Part shown: piece by piece, positions 52,716 through 62,743 of the stretch
How the letters are laid out: each line of letters begins with the position of its first letter
Numbering within the stretch: position 1 is the stretch's first letter
Origin: Anaerolineales bacterium
GTDB lineage: Bacteria > Chloroflexota > Anaerolineae > 4572-78 > J111
Assembly (NCBI GenBank): GCA_020634935.1
Contig: JACKAT010000005.1
Coordinates: 145,618-209,617 of the forward strand
Direction of reading: 5' to 3'
Length of the DNA: 64,000 nt
Made by a program: the position numbers and the translations under genes
The notes under the pieces: model-generated
What the model was told of the DNA's origin: nothing
Seen by the model: the letters and a program-made list of their open reading frames with translations, nothing else
Databases searched by the model: none

Positions 52716-55451
52716 ATGGCAAATCGAAATTTAAAAGTCCTTTGCGTTGATGAAAATCAGCAAACATTTTTGAGTCTGCGCAATTTACTCGACGAGATAA
52801 AAATCTGGCATACCGATCTCAACTATGCGCCTGATTACCGAACGGCCTGGGAGCAACTTTCGGCAGCCGCCTATGACATTTGTTTCTTCTCTTACACCCT
52901 GGATCGTCAGGATGGGTTAAAATTTCTCCAACATTTCACGGATAAAGAAGTGACTACTGCTCCGGTTCTGCTAGTTGACACCGCCGATCATGAATTGAAC
53001 GGCGAATTTTTGGAAATTGGAGCTGTCGATTTTGTAGTCAAAGACAAACTCGACGTACCTATCCTTAAACGGGTCATTCGCTACGCTGTTCAGCATAAAG
53101 ATTATCTCGAAACCCAACAAAACCAAGCCGCAGCGCGATCCAACTCATCGGGCCATGTTGTCGTCACTAACGAGTCTAACGCAGCCGGCGCCGCCAACCT
53201 GTCGCCGGAGGTGCAGAACCAGCTTTTTTTTAATCTCGATGTTTACGGCATCGAGATTCTGGACGCGCAAGGTAACATTATCGATTGTAATGAAACCTAC
53301 CAACGGCTGTTGGGTTACAGCCGCCGGGAGATCATGGGCCAGCATACCACCTCTTTTGCCAGCGAAAACAGTAAAAAGCTGTTTGCTAGAAAATTTATGA
53401 TGTTGCAGAAACAGGGTTATACGGAAGGCGAGCTGGAACTTATTCGAAAAGATGGCTCGAAAATCATTGTGTGGCGGCGATATCGTGCGGTCCGGCGGCC
53501 GGATAATACCTTTAGCCAAATTGTGTCTTACAGCCGCAACATTACAGAGCGTCTAAAAGCGGTACGGCAGATCAGTTTGCTGGCGAGAGCGCTGGAGCAA
53601 GGCCCGGTGGCGATGATGATTACCGACCGAAAAGGGATTATCAATTACGTTAATTTTCGTTTTACCGAACTGACCGAATACACTTATGAAGATGTCGTCG
53701 GCAAGGACATTCGCAGCTTGGAAACGGAGTGGCAGGCAAACGAGGTATTGGCCGATATGTGGGAGACGATCCAAGCGGGCGAGGAATGGCGCGGGGAATG
53801 GTATAACCTGACCAAAACCGGTGAAGTATACTGGGAGCTAGTTACGATCATCCCGATGTTCAATCCTAAAGGCCAAATTACCAACTATATCTTTGTCAAA
53901 GAGAACTTCACCGAACAAAAAGAGCTGGAAACCGATACCATGCAATCTCAGCGGCGCATGGGGGCGCTGATGACCGAGCAAATTGGCGATTTAACCACCG
54001 CTAATGAAGCGCTGCGATTTGAGGTGAGTGAGCGAAAACGAGTTGAACAGGAACTACGCCAGAGCCAAGCCCGGCTGCGGGCGCAGTTTCAGGGCATCCC
54101 CGTGCCCACGTATTCCTGGGAAAAAGTAGGCGACGAGTATATTCTGGTTGGTTATAACGAGGCCGCCAACCGGGAAAGCCAGGGTCGCATCGCCGAAATG
54201 GTTGGCCTGACGGTCGGCGAGGTATTCGGCAATCGACCGGAGGTATTGCAGGATTTTGATACCTGCGCGCGCCAAAAAGTGATTGTCAGGCGCGAGGGGC
54301 CGTACCAACTGATCACGACCGGCGAAAACAAATATTTTATCACCACTTATAATTTTGTGCCGCCTAATTTTATCATCGTCCATATCGAAGATGTCAGCCG
54401 TTACAAACAGATGGAAGCCGACTTGGCCCACTATCGCGAGCAGATTGATCAAACCACCGAGAACTCATCTGAGGTGGAGCGGCTTAAAGAGGCTCTCCAT
54501 TACGAAATTGCCAAGCGAGAACAGATCGAGCGGCAGGCCCGGGAAAATGAGGAGCGCTTAAAACTGATTGCCAGCAGCATCGATGACCGGCTGCGCGAGC
54601 ATTATCGCACCATACCCATTCCCACTTATTCGTGGCAGCGGATCGGCGGCGAATTTATTCTGGTCGATTTTAACGATGCCGCCGCCAAAGCGATGGGCCG
54701 TATTGTCGATTTCTTTGGCAAAACCGTCAGCGAAATCTTTGTCGACCGGCCGCAGGTGCTGGCCGATTTTCAACGCTGTTATGACGAGAAAACCACCGTT
54801 ATTCGGGAGGCGCCCTACCAATTGGTTACCTCAGGTGAGATACGCTTTTTTGTGACCACTTATAATTATCTGCCGCCCAATTTGATCATTGTTCACATCC
54901 AGGACATTACCGACCAAAAAGAAATCGAAAGGCAGTTGGCTGAAGCCCAGATAGCGTTAGAACGAGAAGATCAAGCCCCAGAGCCGGCGGCCTCTGACCT
55001 GGCCGCCTTGAAAGCGGAGCTGGCTCAGCTTCACAAAAAGTTAGAGATTCAGCAGCGCGAAGAGGAAAGACTACGCCAGACAAAAAACCGTTTAAAAATG
55101 CAGTATAAGGGCATCCCCGTGCCTACCTATTCCTGGCAGCGGGCTGGCGACGATTTTGTGATGGTCGATTATAACGTTGCCGCCGAAAAAGCCAACCATG
55201 GTCGCATCGCCGATTTGATGGGGCGGCCGGCCAGCGAGGTATTCAAAGATCGGCCCCAAGTTTTGGCCGACTTTCATCGTTGTTACGCCGACCGGGTTAC
55301 GGTCAAACGAGAGGGGGCCTACAAACTGATTAGCCGGGGCGAAACTCGCCACTTTATTACGACCTACAATTACATTCACCCCAACTTGGTCCAGGTTTTC
55401 ATTCAGGATATTACCGAATACAAACAACTGGAACCTTCGGAGGACAGCTAA
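52716..55451 (+). CDS. Multi-PAS protein with degenerate receiver and no output domain
   Basis: A 911-residue cytoplasmic protein. Residues 5-130 resemble a receiver, but the phosphoacceptor position reads FFSYTLDRQDG (Ser in place of Asp). Two PAS/PAC domains (about 160-410) follow, with coiled coil near 405-445. Then come three tandem repeats of one unusual PAS-like unit (about 450-560, 625-740, 800-905), each with IPVPTYSW, DRPQVLADF-type and FITTYNYxxPN motifs. There is no kinase, GGDEF or DNA-binding domain, so it may be a sensor scaffold for a separate kinase. Confidence 0.88.
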   Translation: MANRNLKVLCVDENQQTFLSLRNLLDEIKIWHTDLNYAPDYRTAWEQLSAAAYDICFFSYTLDRQDGLKFLQHFTDKEVTTAPVLLVDTADHELNGEFLEIGAVDFVVKDKLDVPILKRVIRYAVQHKDYLETQQNQAAARSNSSGHVVVTNESNAAGAANLSPEVQNQLFFNLDVYGIEILDAQGNIIDCNETYQRLLGYSRREIMGQHTTSFASENSKKLFARKFMMLQKQGYTEGELELIRKDGSKIIVWRRYRAVRRPDNTFSQIVSYSRNITERLKAVRQISLLARALEQGPVAMMITDRKGIINYVNFRFTELTEYTYEDVVGKDIRSLETEWQANEVLADMWETIQAGEEWRGEWYNLTKTGEVYWELVTIIPMFNPKGQITNYIFVKENFTEQKELETDTMQSQRRMGALMTEQIGDLTTANEALRFEVSERKRVEQELRQSQARLRAQFQGIPVPTYSWEKVGDEYILVGYNEAANRESQGRIAEMVGLTVGEVFGNRPEVLQDFDTCARQKVIVRREGPYQLITTGENKYFITTYNFVPPNFIIVHIEDVSRYKQMEADLAHYREQIDQTTENSSEVERLKEALHYEIAKREQIERQARENEERLKLIASSIDDRLREHYRTIPIPTYSWQRIGGEFILVDFNDAAAKAMGRIVDFFGKTVSEIFVDRPQVLADFQRCYDEKTTVIREAPYQLVTSGEIRFFVTTYNYLPPNLIIVHIQDITDQKEIERQLAEAQIALEREDQAPEPAASDLAALKAELAQLHKKLEIQQREEERLRQTKNRLKMQYKGIPVPTYSWQRAGDDFVMVDYNVAAEKANHGRIADLMGRPASEVFKDRPQVLADFHRCYADRVTVKREGAYKLISRGETRHFITTYNYIHPNLVQVFIQDITEYKQLEPSEDS

Positions 55452-55498
55452 CGCTTGCTGACGAACCCCAGCAGCTACCCCAGGGAAAGACGTTAAAT

Positions 55499-56341
55499 AT
55501 GAAGATAACGATGCTGGGTACTGGCACCCCCATCCTTGACCCACAGCGCCCAGCCACGACCGCTATTTTAATTGAATTTGGCTTGAAGACGTTTTTGTTC
55601 GACGCCGGGCGAGGTGTAACGGCCCAATTGCTCAAAAGTGGAGTCCATCCCACTCGGATCGACACGCTCTTCCTTACTCATCATCACTACGACCATATTT
55701 GTGATTTAGGCGAGTTTTTGATGACGGCCTGGCACAATGGACGCCAGCAGCCCATTAACATCTTCGGACCACCCGGCACAGCCAATATCGTCGCGGCCCT
55801 ACTCAATCACGTTTACGCTCGTGATATTTCGTTTACCCTGTTTACCGCACCGGATACAATCGACATCAGGCACCTGGTTCGAGTGGTTGACTTGGCGCCG
55901 GGTTTAGTAGCCCTTCAGGAGCAAGAGCGCGTCTATGCCCAATATATCAATCACGGGAACAGCCTAGGACTATCCGAAGCGGAGTGGCCCTGTCTGGCCT
56001 ATCGGCTCGAAGCCGACAATGCGGTGATCGGCATTGGCGGTGATACCGTGGCCTGTGCGGGCCTTACCAAAATGGCTAAAAATGCCGATGTGTTGATTCT
56101 ATCTTGCTATTTAGCGTCTAAAGAGGTCGAATCGCTGGGCATGGAGGTGTTAACCGAACACGTCATCGCCTCGTCAGGAGACGTGGGCAAAATCGCGACC
56201 CAAGCTGGCGCAAAAAAGCTGATCCTCACTCACTTTCGCCCTAAATCAGCCGATTTGATGGCCGCGCTAGTAAAGGATGTCCAGCGTGATTTTTCCGGTA
56301 CCATACATATTGCAACAGATGGGATGGTTATCGAAGTTTAA
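55499..56341 (+). CDS. MBL-fold metallohydrolase (RNase Z/arylsulfatase-like)
   Basis: A 280-residue metallo-beta-lactamase fold protein. LFLTHHHYDHICDL gives HxHxDH, the zinc-binding core; GGDTVAC and LTHFRPK supply the further Asp and His ligands. The N-terminus MKITMLGTGTP is typical of RNase-Z-like hydrolases. The exact substrate cannot be told. It lies 47 bases after the PAS protein on the same strand. Confidence 0.88.
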   Translation: MKITMLGTGTPILDPQRPATTAILIEFGLKTFLFDAGRGVTAQLLKSGVHPTRIDTLFLTHHHYDHICDLGEFLMTAWHNGRQQPINIFGPPGTANIVAALLNHVYARDISFTLFTAPDTIDIRHLVRVVDLAPGLVALQEQERVYAQYINHGNSLGLSEAEWPCLAYRLEADNAVIGIGGDTVACAGLTKMAKNADVLILSCYLASKEVESLGMEVLTEHVIASSGDVGKIATQAGAKKLILTHFRPKSADLMAALVKDVQRDFSGTIHIATDGMVIEV

Positions 56342-56403
56342 AGCTACACTTTTTTCAGGACGGGTGGGCAGCAACTTGGTAGGGGCCAGGTTGGAGAATT
56401 TGT

Positions 56404-57450
56404 CTAAGGCGATGGCCGGCCCACGGCGACAACATCGCGCTCCGGGTTGGCGCTGCGGTGGCGATTTTTAAGCCACAACAACCCGCCTGGCAAACTGCCT
56501 AAATAGGTGATAGCCTGCTTGATCAATGACAGAGCAAACGCCAGTGTTTCCGGTACACCCACTAAGCCATAAAAGTAAACATACAAAGCCGACATCGCCC
56601 CCAACCCGCCGATACTAATCGGGGCGATGAGCGTAACCGCAATAATGGGGTTAAAGAGGAAAATGTAAATCGGCGAGATTTCTCCATGTAAACCGGCTAC
56701 AATCGCCACGTCTACCACGCCGGTCAGCAGCACGGTGCCAACGCCCACACAAAATGCCCAAAACAGGGCGCTGTACTGATAGCGATAGGCCTCAAAGGCG
56801 TCAGAAATGCGCTGGTAGAGCGGCTGCAACGGAGTCAGAAAGCTGATTTCAAAAATTTTACCGACCAGCTTGCGAAGTCGATGGCTGAGCAGCACGGCAA
56901 ACCCGCCGGCAATGACCCCCATGCCCACGATGGAAATAATCTCAACTTGTACCAAATTTTGGATGATCGCGTTATCGCCAAGCTGACCCTGCCGGGGCAG
57001 GATGTTGACCGCGATTAAGGCCGCCACCACCGCCGTAAACATAAAGGCCGCCAACCCGATAATCCGATCCACAATCACCGAGACCGCTGCCTCGGCGCTG
57101 CGTTCGGTGTAGCGCGCCAGGCCAAACCCCCGCATGACATCGCCACCGACGTTAGCGGGCAAAAAGTTATTGAAGAAAAATCCGACAAAGGTGTAGTTGG
57201 TAACGGCCTTCAGCGGCACGGGAATACCCTGCGCCCGCAGCAGAATATACCATTTGATCGCGTTGGTAATCACCGCGACGACATATAAGGCCAATGCCAA
57301 GAATAGATACCCGTAATTGGCTGTAGTCAGTGTGTCAAATAAAACGGCTCGATCCTGGGGATCGGATAAGAAGCGGTAAAAAAGATAGGCCATCAACCCC
57401 AGGCTGATCGCTGCCTTAACCGCTGTAGTCAGCTTTTCTTTCAAAATCAA
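56404..57450 (-). CDS. Flippase-like/LPG-synthase-type membrane protein (UPF0104)
   Basis: A 348-residue protein with about eight membrane helices. The segment NFLPANVGGDVMRGFGLAR is the conserved motif of the lysylphosphatidylglycerol synthase transmembrane family (UPF0104). Members are often next to glycosyltransferases and may flip lipid-linked sugars. It is 38 bases downstream of the family-2 glycosyltransferase on the same strand. Confidence 0.85.
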   Translation of the reverse strand: MILKEKLTTAVKAAISLGLMAYLFYRFLSDPQDRAVLFDTLTTANYGYLFLALALYVVAVITNAIKWYILLRAQGIPVPLKAVTNYTFVGFFFNNFLPANVGGDVMRGFGLARYTERSAEAAVSVIVDRIIGLAAFMFTAVVAALIAVNILPRQGQLGDNAIIQNLVQVEIISIVGMGVIAGGFAVLLSHRLRKLVGKIFEISFLTPLQPLYQRISDAFEAYRYQYSALFWAFCVGVGTVLLTGVVDVAIVAGLHGEISPIYIFLFNPIIAVTLIAPISIGGLGAMSALYVYFYGLVGVPETLAFALSLIKQAITYLGSLPGGLLWLKNRHRSANPERDVVAVGRPSP

Positions 57451-57488
57451 TTCCTCTCTGACAAAAATCCACCGCTTATCAAAGGGCG

Positions 57489-58454
57489 TTATTCAACCCG
57501 CTTTGAGGGGGAATGGGGGGAGGTGATATTGATACCCTGAACATTAATCGGCCGTTTGACCTCTTTGGTAGTCCAGGCAATATCCCAAACCACGTGGGTT
57601 TTTTTGTGGATTTTGTAATCCCACCAGCCCAGCAGCCGTGAGTACCCTTCAAGCGCGGCCAGAACGCCCAAGACCCAAATCAGTTGCAGCGCCCCCCAAA
57701 TTTCTTCCAAGGCCAGCTTGGCCAACCGGGGCGACCCCATACTGGAGACCTCATAACCATATTTGGCCCGGAGGTGCAAATGTCCGGCGTGGTTTCGACG
57801 GCGCTGCTTAACGAAATCACCAAGCGTTTCTGGCCCCATATTGAATACCACCGCGTCCGGCGCGTAACGCACTTGCAAACCGCGTTTGATCACCAGCGCC
57901 TCAACAAAGGCTTCATCCATAGCCACATCGGGCGGAATTTCATCGAACAGCTTGCGGAAGGCGATTAACTCGCCTAACCGGGGAATTTCCAGGCAAAGTT
58001 GGTGCTCCATTTTCAGGCGCAGGTGAGACAACAAGCCAATAATATGTTCCGGGGTGTTTACCGGCACTTTGTGCGCCCCGGTCATACCCACTGCCGGGTC
58101 GTTAAACATGCGCACCATATTTTCAATGGCATCTTCATGAGGGATGGTATCACCGCTTTCGAGGACGCAGATATTTTCTTGAGCATGTTTCAAGAAGATA
58201 TTAATAGCGCTGGTCTTGCCTTCCCGCCTTTCCTGAATAAAAAGCTTCAGGCGGGGTTCATGGGTCATGTATGATTCAATGATCTCAACGGTCCGATCGG
58301 TACAACCGGAGGCGACAATGATGATCTCGGTAATTTGCACTTGATGAAGGCGCTGAGTTATTACCGCATCGATAATTTCGCTGATATTGGCCTCTTCATT
58401 ATGAGCCGTAATACCGACGCTACATTTAATTATGGGTTGTAAAGTGTCAATCAA
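57489..58454 (-). CDS. Family 2 glycosyltransferase (TTG start)
   Basis: A 321-residue GT2. Its first block is IKCSVGITAHNEEANISEIID, the nucleotide-binding strand; VLESGDTIPHEDAIE is the DxD-like acidic pocket. The chosen start is the TTG at 58454: AAGGA sits 5 nt upstream, and the codon overlaps the stop of the preceding gene. An ATG 17 codons earlier at 58505 is possible but lies inside that gene. A hydrophobic C-terminal part (about 245-285) anchors it to the membrane. It probably makes a lipid-linked or surface sugar with the adjacent flippase-like protein. Confidence 0.85.
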   Translation of the reverse strand: MIDTLQPIIKCSVGITAHNEEANISEIIDAVITQRLHQVQITEIIIVASGCTDRTVEIIESYMTHEPRLKLFIQERREGKTSAINIFLKHAQENICVLESGDTIPHEDAIENMVRMFNDPAVGMTGAHKVPVNTPEHIIGLLSHLRLKMEHQLCLEIPRLGELIAFRKLFDEIPPDVAMDEAFVEALVIKRGLQVRYAPDAVVFNMGPETLGDFVKQRRRNHAGHLHLRAKYGYEVSSMGSPRLAKLALEEIWGALQLIWVLGVLAALEGYSRLLGWWDYKIHKKTHVVWDIAWTTKEVKRPINVQGINITSPHSPSKRVE

Positions 58455-58857
58455 ATTCCTTTTTCTCCAAATCTGATTGATTTTGAGTGGTAATGCGGCG
58501 GGCATACCACAGTGAAAAAAATGTTAGTAAACTTCCGGCAGCCATCCCAAAGGCAATATAGAAATATTGCGGCCACAAGCCGGGAATTTGGCCCAAGCCC
58601 ATCAAAACGGCCGGAATAATGGTCAAAATGCCCACTGTAAACGCTAATAGGATACTCCGCATCGCCGATAGATCAGGGGCGACAATCGCGACAGCCGCAA
58701 ACACCCCAACACCAACTGTAATCAAGCCCACCTGAGTCATAAACAACAGGAAACTAAAGGTGTGGTTGACCGTATCAAGCACCGATACGATTAGCAGTAG
58801 AATAGCGTAAAATAGCCCAAAAGCGATCCATGAAGACTGGCTATCTTTTGTCTTCAT
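58447..58857 (-). CDS. Four-helix membrane protein of the glycosyltransferase cluster
   Basis: A 136-residue protein with four hydrophobic segments (about 11-26, 34-60, 70-92, 98-116) and charged ends. No family is recognised. Its last codons overlap the start of the glycosyltransferase, so it belongs to the same transcription unit and may be a partner in membrane glycan work. Confidence 0.75.
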   Translation of the reverse strand: MKTKDSQSSWIAFGLFYAILLLIVSVLDTVNHTFSFLLFMTQVGLITVGVGVFAAVAIVAPDLSAMRSILLAFTVGILTIIPAVLMGLGQIPGLWPQYFYIAFGMAAGSLLTFFSLWYARRITTQNQSDLEKKEFD

Positions 58858-58968
58858 TCATTAACCTGATTATTAAAGATAAGCTAGCATATTAACAAAA
58901 ACACGCTGTGCATTGTACCATAACCCCGCGCTGTCAGCCAAGAACCCTTTTGGTCGTGTACATCTTCA

Positions 58969-59193
58969 TCAGAGTATCGACGGCAGCGGCGGGACTTCAG
59001 GACCACGGGAGAGGAATACTTTAACTCCTTTGGCAAACTTACTGCGCGGCAGCAATACCCGACGCTGACAGGTCAAACATACGATACCAATATCGGTTCC
59101 CAGGCGAACCACCTGCCAATCTGTGCCACCGCAGGCATGCGGCTTGCGCATCCGGACCTTATCTTCCAGACGAATATCTGTCGGATCAATCAT
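58969..59193 (-). CDS. DUF951 zinc-ribbon-like protein
   Basis: A 74-residue protein. The DUF951 pattern is complete: KVRMRKPHACGGTDWQVVRLG, then CLTCQRRVLLPRSKF. The three cysteines around a CxxC may bind zinc. Function unknown. It follows the PHP gene by 6 bases. Confidence 0.92.
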   Translation of the reverse strand: MIDPTDIRLEDKVRMRKPHACGGTDWQVVRLGTDIGIVCLTCQRRVLLPRSKFAKGVKVFLSRGPEVPPLPSIL

Positions 59194-59199
59194 GTTATC

Positions 59200-59877
59200 T
59201 CAACTTAAGGTCGGTTTCAACCCCCAGCGGCTGCGCAGCGTATTAATGACCGAGAAAAAGTGTACCCAACTGGGGCTTAAGTGGCCGTGAACCTTAGCTT
59301 GTGGCAAATTGGCTCTAAACTCCTCGGCGGTGGTAAAGGCCGGTATCTCCAGATAGGCCGCCCCGATCTCCATGCCGGTATGGGCATCGCTGCCGGCCGT
59401 TATCGGCAGGTGGTGCGCCAGCGCAAAAGCCTTAGCTTTATCATTATCGCTGCTGTGGATTGACCGGGCATTAAACCCTTCAATCGCATCGATCCGAGAC
59501 ACAATCGCCCCCAATAAAGCCTCTGTCCAGGGCTGGTTTCGATGCCGGTCAAACGGATGGGAGACGCTAATGACCGCGCCTTGCGCCTCCAGGCGATCAA
59601 GGGTTTCCTGATGAGATAATCGAGGTGGCACCCGTTCTTTGACAAAAAAGGCCAGAATCTCCCCATGTTCGGTTAAGATTTCTTCACCGACAATCACAAA
59701 ATCGGGATCGATGGCCTGCGCTGCCAGCGCCCCATCGATACTGTTGTGATCGGTAATGCAGATGCGATCCAGACCCCGCTGCTTGGCAATGCTGATTACA
59801 TCTGCCGGTCGCAGCGCTCCGTCTTTAGAAACGCAAGTATGCATATGCAGGTCAATTTTAACAGTGGCTGTAGACAT
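59200..59877 (-). CDS. PHP-domain phosphoesterase
   Basis: A 225-residue PHP protein. The metal site is built by DLHMHTCVSKDG (first His pair), ITDHNSIDG, GEEILTEHGEI and SHPFDRH, plus SDAHTG at the C-terminal side. Known relatives hydrolyse nucleotides or phosphates (for instance 3',5'-bisphosphate nucleosidase), but the true substrate is unclear. Cotranscribed with the DUF951 gene. Confidence 0.92.
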   Translation of the reverse strand: MSTATVKIDLHMHTCVSKDGALRPADVISIAKQRGLDRICITDHNSIDGALAAQAIDPDFVIVGEEILTEHGEILAFFVKERVPPRLSHQETLDRLEAQGAVISVSHPFDRHRNQPWTEALLGAIVSRIDAIEGFNARSIHSSDNDKAKAFALAHHLPITAGSDAHTGMEIGAAYLEIPAFTTAEEFRANLPQAKVHGHLSPSWVHFFSVINTLRSRWGLKPTLS

Positions 59878-60027
59878 AGCTTTGCCAGGAGGGTAATAAG
59901 TACGTTCAGACTCGCCATCGATTGGCGATTTAAGATGACCGACTTTTGATCAGATTTGTTTGACCCAAGCCTATTCGTGAATCCAAAATTGTAAATCGAA
60001 TCGCTAGAAGCGATGGCTAATTACGGA

Positions 60028-60651
60028 TTAGCCATAACTTTCGCTAACAGGTTTTCGCGCCATCAGCCGAGCCGTTACCCCTCCCCGACATCCCCCCGGT
60101 CGATGACGATGCGTTTCATCATAACGCAGGACGTCGAAATCGGAAAATGTGTCCAGCAGTTCGCGCGGTTTCAGCCAAAAATCCCGGCGCTGACTGGCTA
60201 ACGGGTTATCGGGCAGCGGCTCAACCCGCGTTTCGTACAGCAGCCACCCGCCGGGCCGTAATCGATCCTTAATTACCGGTAGAAGCGGGCGAAACAGAAA
60301 AAATGAGACCAAAACCACATCATAGACTCGAAGCGGCAGCCAGGCGAGTTCCAGATCAGCCACGACAAATTGAATCGAACCGGGCCACAAGTCCGCCTGA
60401 GCGGCTCGCTGCCGGGCCAAACGCAGCCCTTGCCAGGAAATATCCACCGCATCGACGCGCAACCCTCGCTGCGCCAGAATAAACGAATGGCGGCCGTCGC
60501 CGGCAGCGACATCCAAGACCAGCCCGGTTATGGGCAGTTCAGGCAGACAGCTAATCAAAAATGGCGTGGGTTCCGTTAAATCTTCGAGGGTACGGCCGGC
60601 GTAACGGCGATCCCATTTGTTTCGGGCTGGGAGAGACGGACCATTCATCAC
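60028..60651 (-). CDS. SAM-dependent methyltransferase (TehB-like)
   Basis: A 207-residue class I methyltransferase. LVLDVAAGDGRHSFILAQRG is motif I, VDAVDISWQGL motif II, and YDVVLVSFFLFRPL motif IV. The motif AAGDGRH is that of the TehB/SAM-dependent thiol-methyltransferase group. Substrate unknown. It is monocistronic. Confidence 0.88.
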   Translation of the reverse strand: MMNGPSLPARNKWDRRYAGRTLEDLTEPTPFLISCLPELPITGLVLDVAAGDGRHSFILAQRGLRVDAVDISWQGLRLARQRAAQADLWPGSIQFVVADLELAWLPLRVYDVVLVSFFLFRPLLPVIKDRLRPGGWLLYETRVEPLPDNPLASQRRDFWLKPRELLDTFSDFDVLRYDETHRHRPGGCRGGVTARLMARKPVSESYG

Positions 60652-60812
60652 TATTTCCGTGCCACTATTTTCAAATTATAGGGTGATTAAGCTTAGCCCA
60701 GATTGGCAGAATTGTCGGATTTTGACAATTTTGACCGGTTAGTCCTGCATATCCGATATTCATTTGGTATCAAAGCCGGCTCTCACTAAAATATCTCTTG
60801 AAAGGAACCACT

Positions 60813-61070
60813 ATGATTGATATCGAATACTTCAACGATCCCATTGCAATGATGGCCACCATCAATGCCATGGGGGAAATTAACCCGCGCCAGTTCGATT
60901 GGCGCGATCAACAATATACGGTTGTCAGTGTGGGGCGGCAGTGGCAAACTGACGACGGCCGGCACGTGCTGGTCGAAATTCCGAACGGGGATCGTTTTGA
61001 ATTGCATCTGGACCGAACCGACCTGCGCTGGCGTTTAATCAAAGCCTGGCGAACCCTGGCTATGGTCTAA
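60813..61070 (+). CDS. Small conserved-looking protein of unknown function
   Basis: An 85-residue protein starting MIDIEYFNDPIAMM; AAAGGAA lies before the ATG. It is polar with alternating beta-type segments (YTVVSVGRQWQTDDGRHVLVEIP). I recognise no family. Confidence 0.7.
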   Translation: MIDIEYFNDPIAMMATINAMGEINPRQFDWRDQQYTVVSVGRQWQTDDGRHVLVEIPNGDRFELHLDRTDLRWRLIKAWRTLAMV

Positions 61071-61081
61071 CCACCGCTCAT

Positions 61082-62539
61082 TTAGGCCGGCGGCGCGGTA
61101 AACAACAGGAGAATTAGCATCCCAAACCCACCCAGCGCTGTCACTGACAACGTGCCAAAAATGATCACGGCTAAAATATTGATCTCATCGCTGCCGGCAT
61201 CATCTTGATCGTAATCCGGCTCTAGCCGGGGCGAACCGGCGAAACCGTAGCCCATACCCGCATGGAGCGCCATCGCCGAGGCATCGGTTACCGGGATGGG
61301 GTGGGTCCCGGCCAAGCGGGCTCTGGCTTCGCTTTCGCTCATAGTTGGCATCATCATAGTGATATTGGAGTGAAAACCCATATTGGGCGGCGATTGAGGA
61401 TAAGGGTACGGCATCATCCCCAGCGTGCTGTTGGAATGGATCGCCGGCATAGGTTCCGACGGCGGCCGGCCCGGATCGCCATAGGACGACATCGGCATGC
61501 CCATCGTCATCTGAGAATGGGGCGGCATAGGGTACTGCGGCTGACTCGGCATGCCCATCGTTACCTGAGAATGGCCAGCCTGCGGGGGCATTTGACCATA
61601 GGGGGAGGGCATACCCTGATGGGGGGGCGGGATAACTGGCACCGGCTGTGATGGGCGAGTATCTCGATTCGGCATATTAGGGCCAAACGCGGGATTGTCC
61701 GGCTGCGGCCGGCGACGCTGACCATTTGATTTACTGCGGCCAGGATCGGGCGACGCCGTCGGCGGCTTGGGCGCCGGATGTTTGGATTTGACCGGTTTAG
61801 CCTGGTTTGATGACTTAGCTGCCTCGAGCGGCGACTTAGGCTGTTTTTTAGACTCCTCTTCTGGAACCGGTTCTTTCTGGCCATTGATCATCGATTTGAC
61901 CCACTCCGGTTCAACCAACTTCTGCGTCTCCGTGTAACGCGAGGCCGGGAAAGCCTCTTTCGGAGCGGCTTCTTTTTGCACAGGCGGAGCGACCGGACTC
62001 TCATCGGGCTTGGCCGCTTCAGGCTGAGCCTCATCAACCGACACCGCTTCGACATCGATGCTCAAGATTGAAGGCGAGGCCTTAACCGGTACATTTTGGG
62101 CTTGAACCGGCGTAAACGGCAGTTCCTTGGTCACGATTTCGGGGTTAACCAGGAACGGCCGCCGTTGAGCCGCTGGGGCTGCTGGGGTGGGTTGCGGCGA
62201 GGGCGCCATCAACTGGGGCGGTGTTTGTCTGCCGGCCAGCGTGGGTTTGGCCACCTGAACCGGCTGGGAGTCGCGGGGAATCTTGACCGGACGCGAATCG
62301 GACACCACGATACCCAGGCGCTGCAAGCCTTTCCGGGCCAGCTCATTTTCCGGATCGATAGCCAGCACGTGGTACAGGCAGCGCGCTCGCTGATCATCGC
62401 TGTCAACCACGCTGCTCATCCACAGCCAGGCTTTATCATCGTTTGGATTTTGTTGAATGACCAAATTGAGCAGTTGGCGTCCCTCTTCTCGACGCCCGGC
62501 GCGAATGGCAGAAATGGCTAAGTCTAGTGATACGGCCAT
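61082..62539 (-). CDS. TPR protein with Pro-rich linker and C-terminal membrane anchor
   Basis: A 485-residue protein. Residues 5-75 form a TPR-like helical pair (AIRAGRREEGRQLLNLVIQQNP, AWLWMSSVV, ARCLYHVLAIDPENELARKG). The middle 330 residues are Pro/Gln/Ser-rich and have short repeats (QMTMGMP, MPSQPQYPM). A single helix at about 450-480 (ILAVIIFGTLSVTALGG) ends the protein. Its topology suggests a tail-anchored scaffold with the TPR in the cytoplasm. Function unknown. Confidence 0.8.
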   Translation of the reverse strand: MAVSLDLAISAIRAGRREEGRQLLNLVIQQNPNDDKAWLWMSSVVDSDDQRARCLYHVLAIDPENELARKGLQRLGIVVSDSRPVKIPRDSQPVQVAKPTLAGRQTPPQLMAPSPQPTPAAPAAQRRPFLVNPEIVTKELPFTPVQAQNVPVKASPSILSIDVEAVSVDEAQPEAAKPDESPVAPPVQKEAAPKEAFPASRYTETQKLVEPEWVKSMINGQKEPVPEEESKKQPKSPLEAAKSSNQAKPVKSKHPAPKPPTASPDPGRSKSNGQRRRPQPDNPAFGPNMPNRDTRPSQPVPVIPPPHQGMPSPYGQMPPQAGHSQVTMGMPSQPQYPMPPHSQMTMGMPMSSYGDPGRPPSEPMPAIHSNSTLGMMPYPYPQSPPNMGFHSNITMMMPTMSESEARARLAGTHPIPVTDASAMALHAGMGYGFAGSPRLEPDYDQDDAGSDEINILAVIIFGTLSVTALGGFGMLILLLFTAPPA

Positions 62540-62734
62540 AGATACACCCGTTCCTCTCTAGCAGCTTCTAGATTCCAACTTGTCATAACTACTTTTCATA
62601 ATATAATAAGATTATACCACAAATCAGAATGTTGACAAGGCCGTTGCCTATTATTTGGCTATACCCCCTATATCTTGAGGTTCTAGCCCTAACTTACCAC
62701 AAGATATAGTTTACCATAAACTTTTGCTAAAGTG

Positions 62735-62739
62735 GAGTC
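62735..62739. promoter_or_regulatory. GANTC site at the CcrM-like gene start
   Basis: GAGTC overlaps the GGAG ribosome site of the methyltransferase gene. Another, GATTC, is at 62572-62576. GANTC is the recognition site of CcrM-type enzymes, so the gene could be sensitive to its own product. Sites of this size also occur by chance about every 256 bp. Confidence 0.35.
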
Positions 62740-62743
62740 TCGC

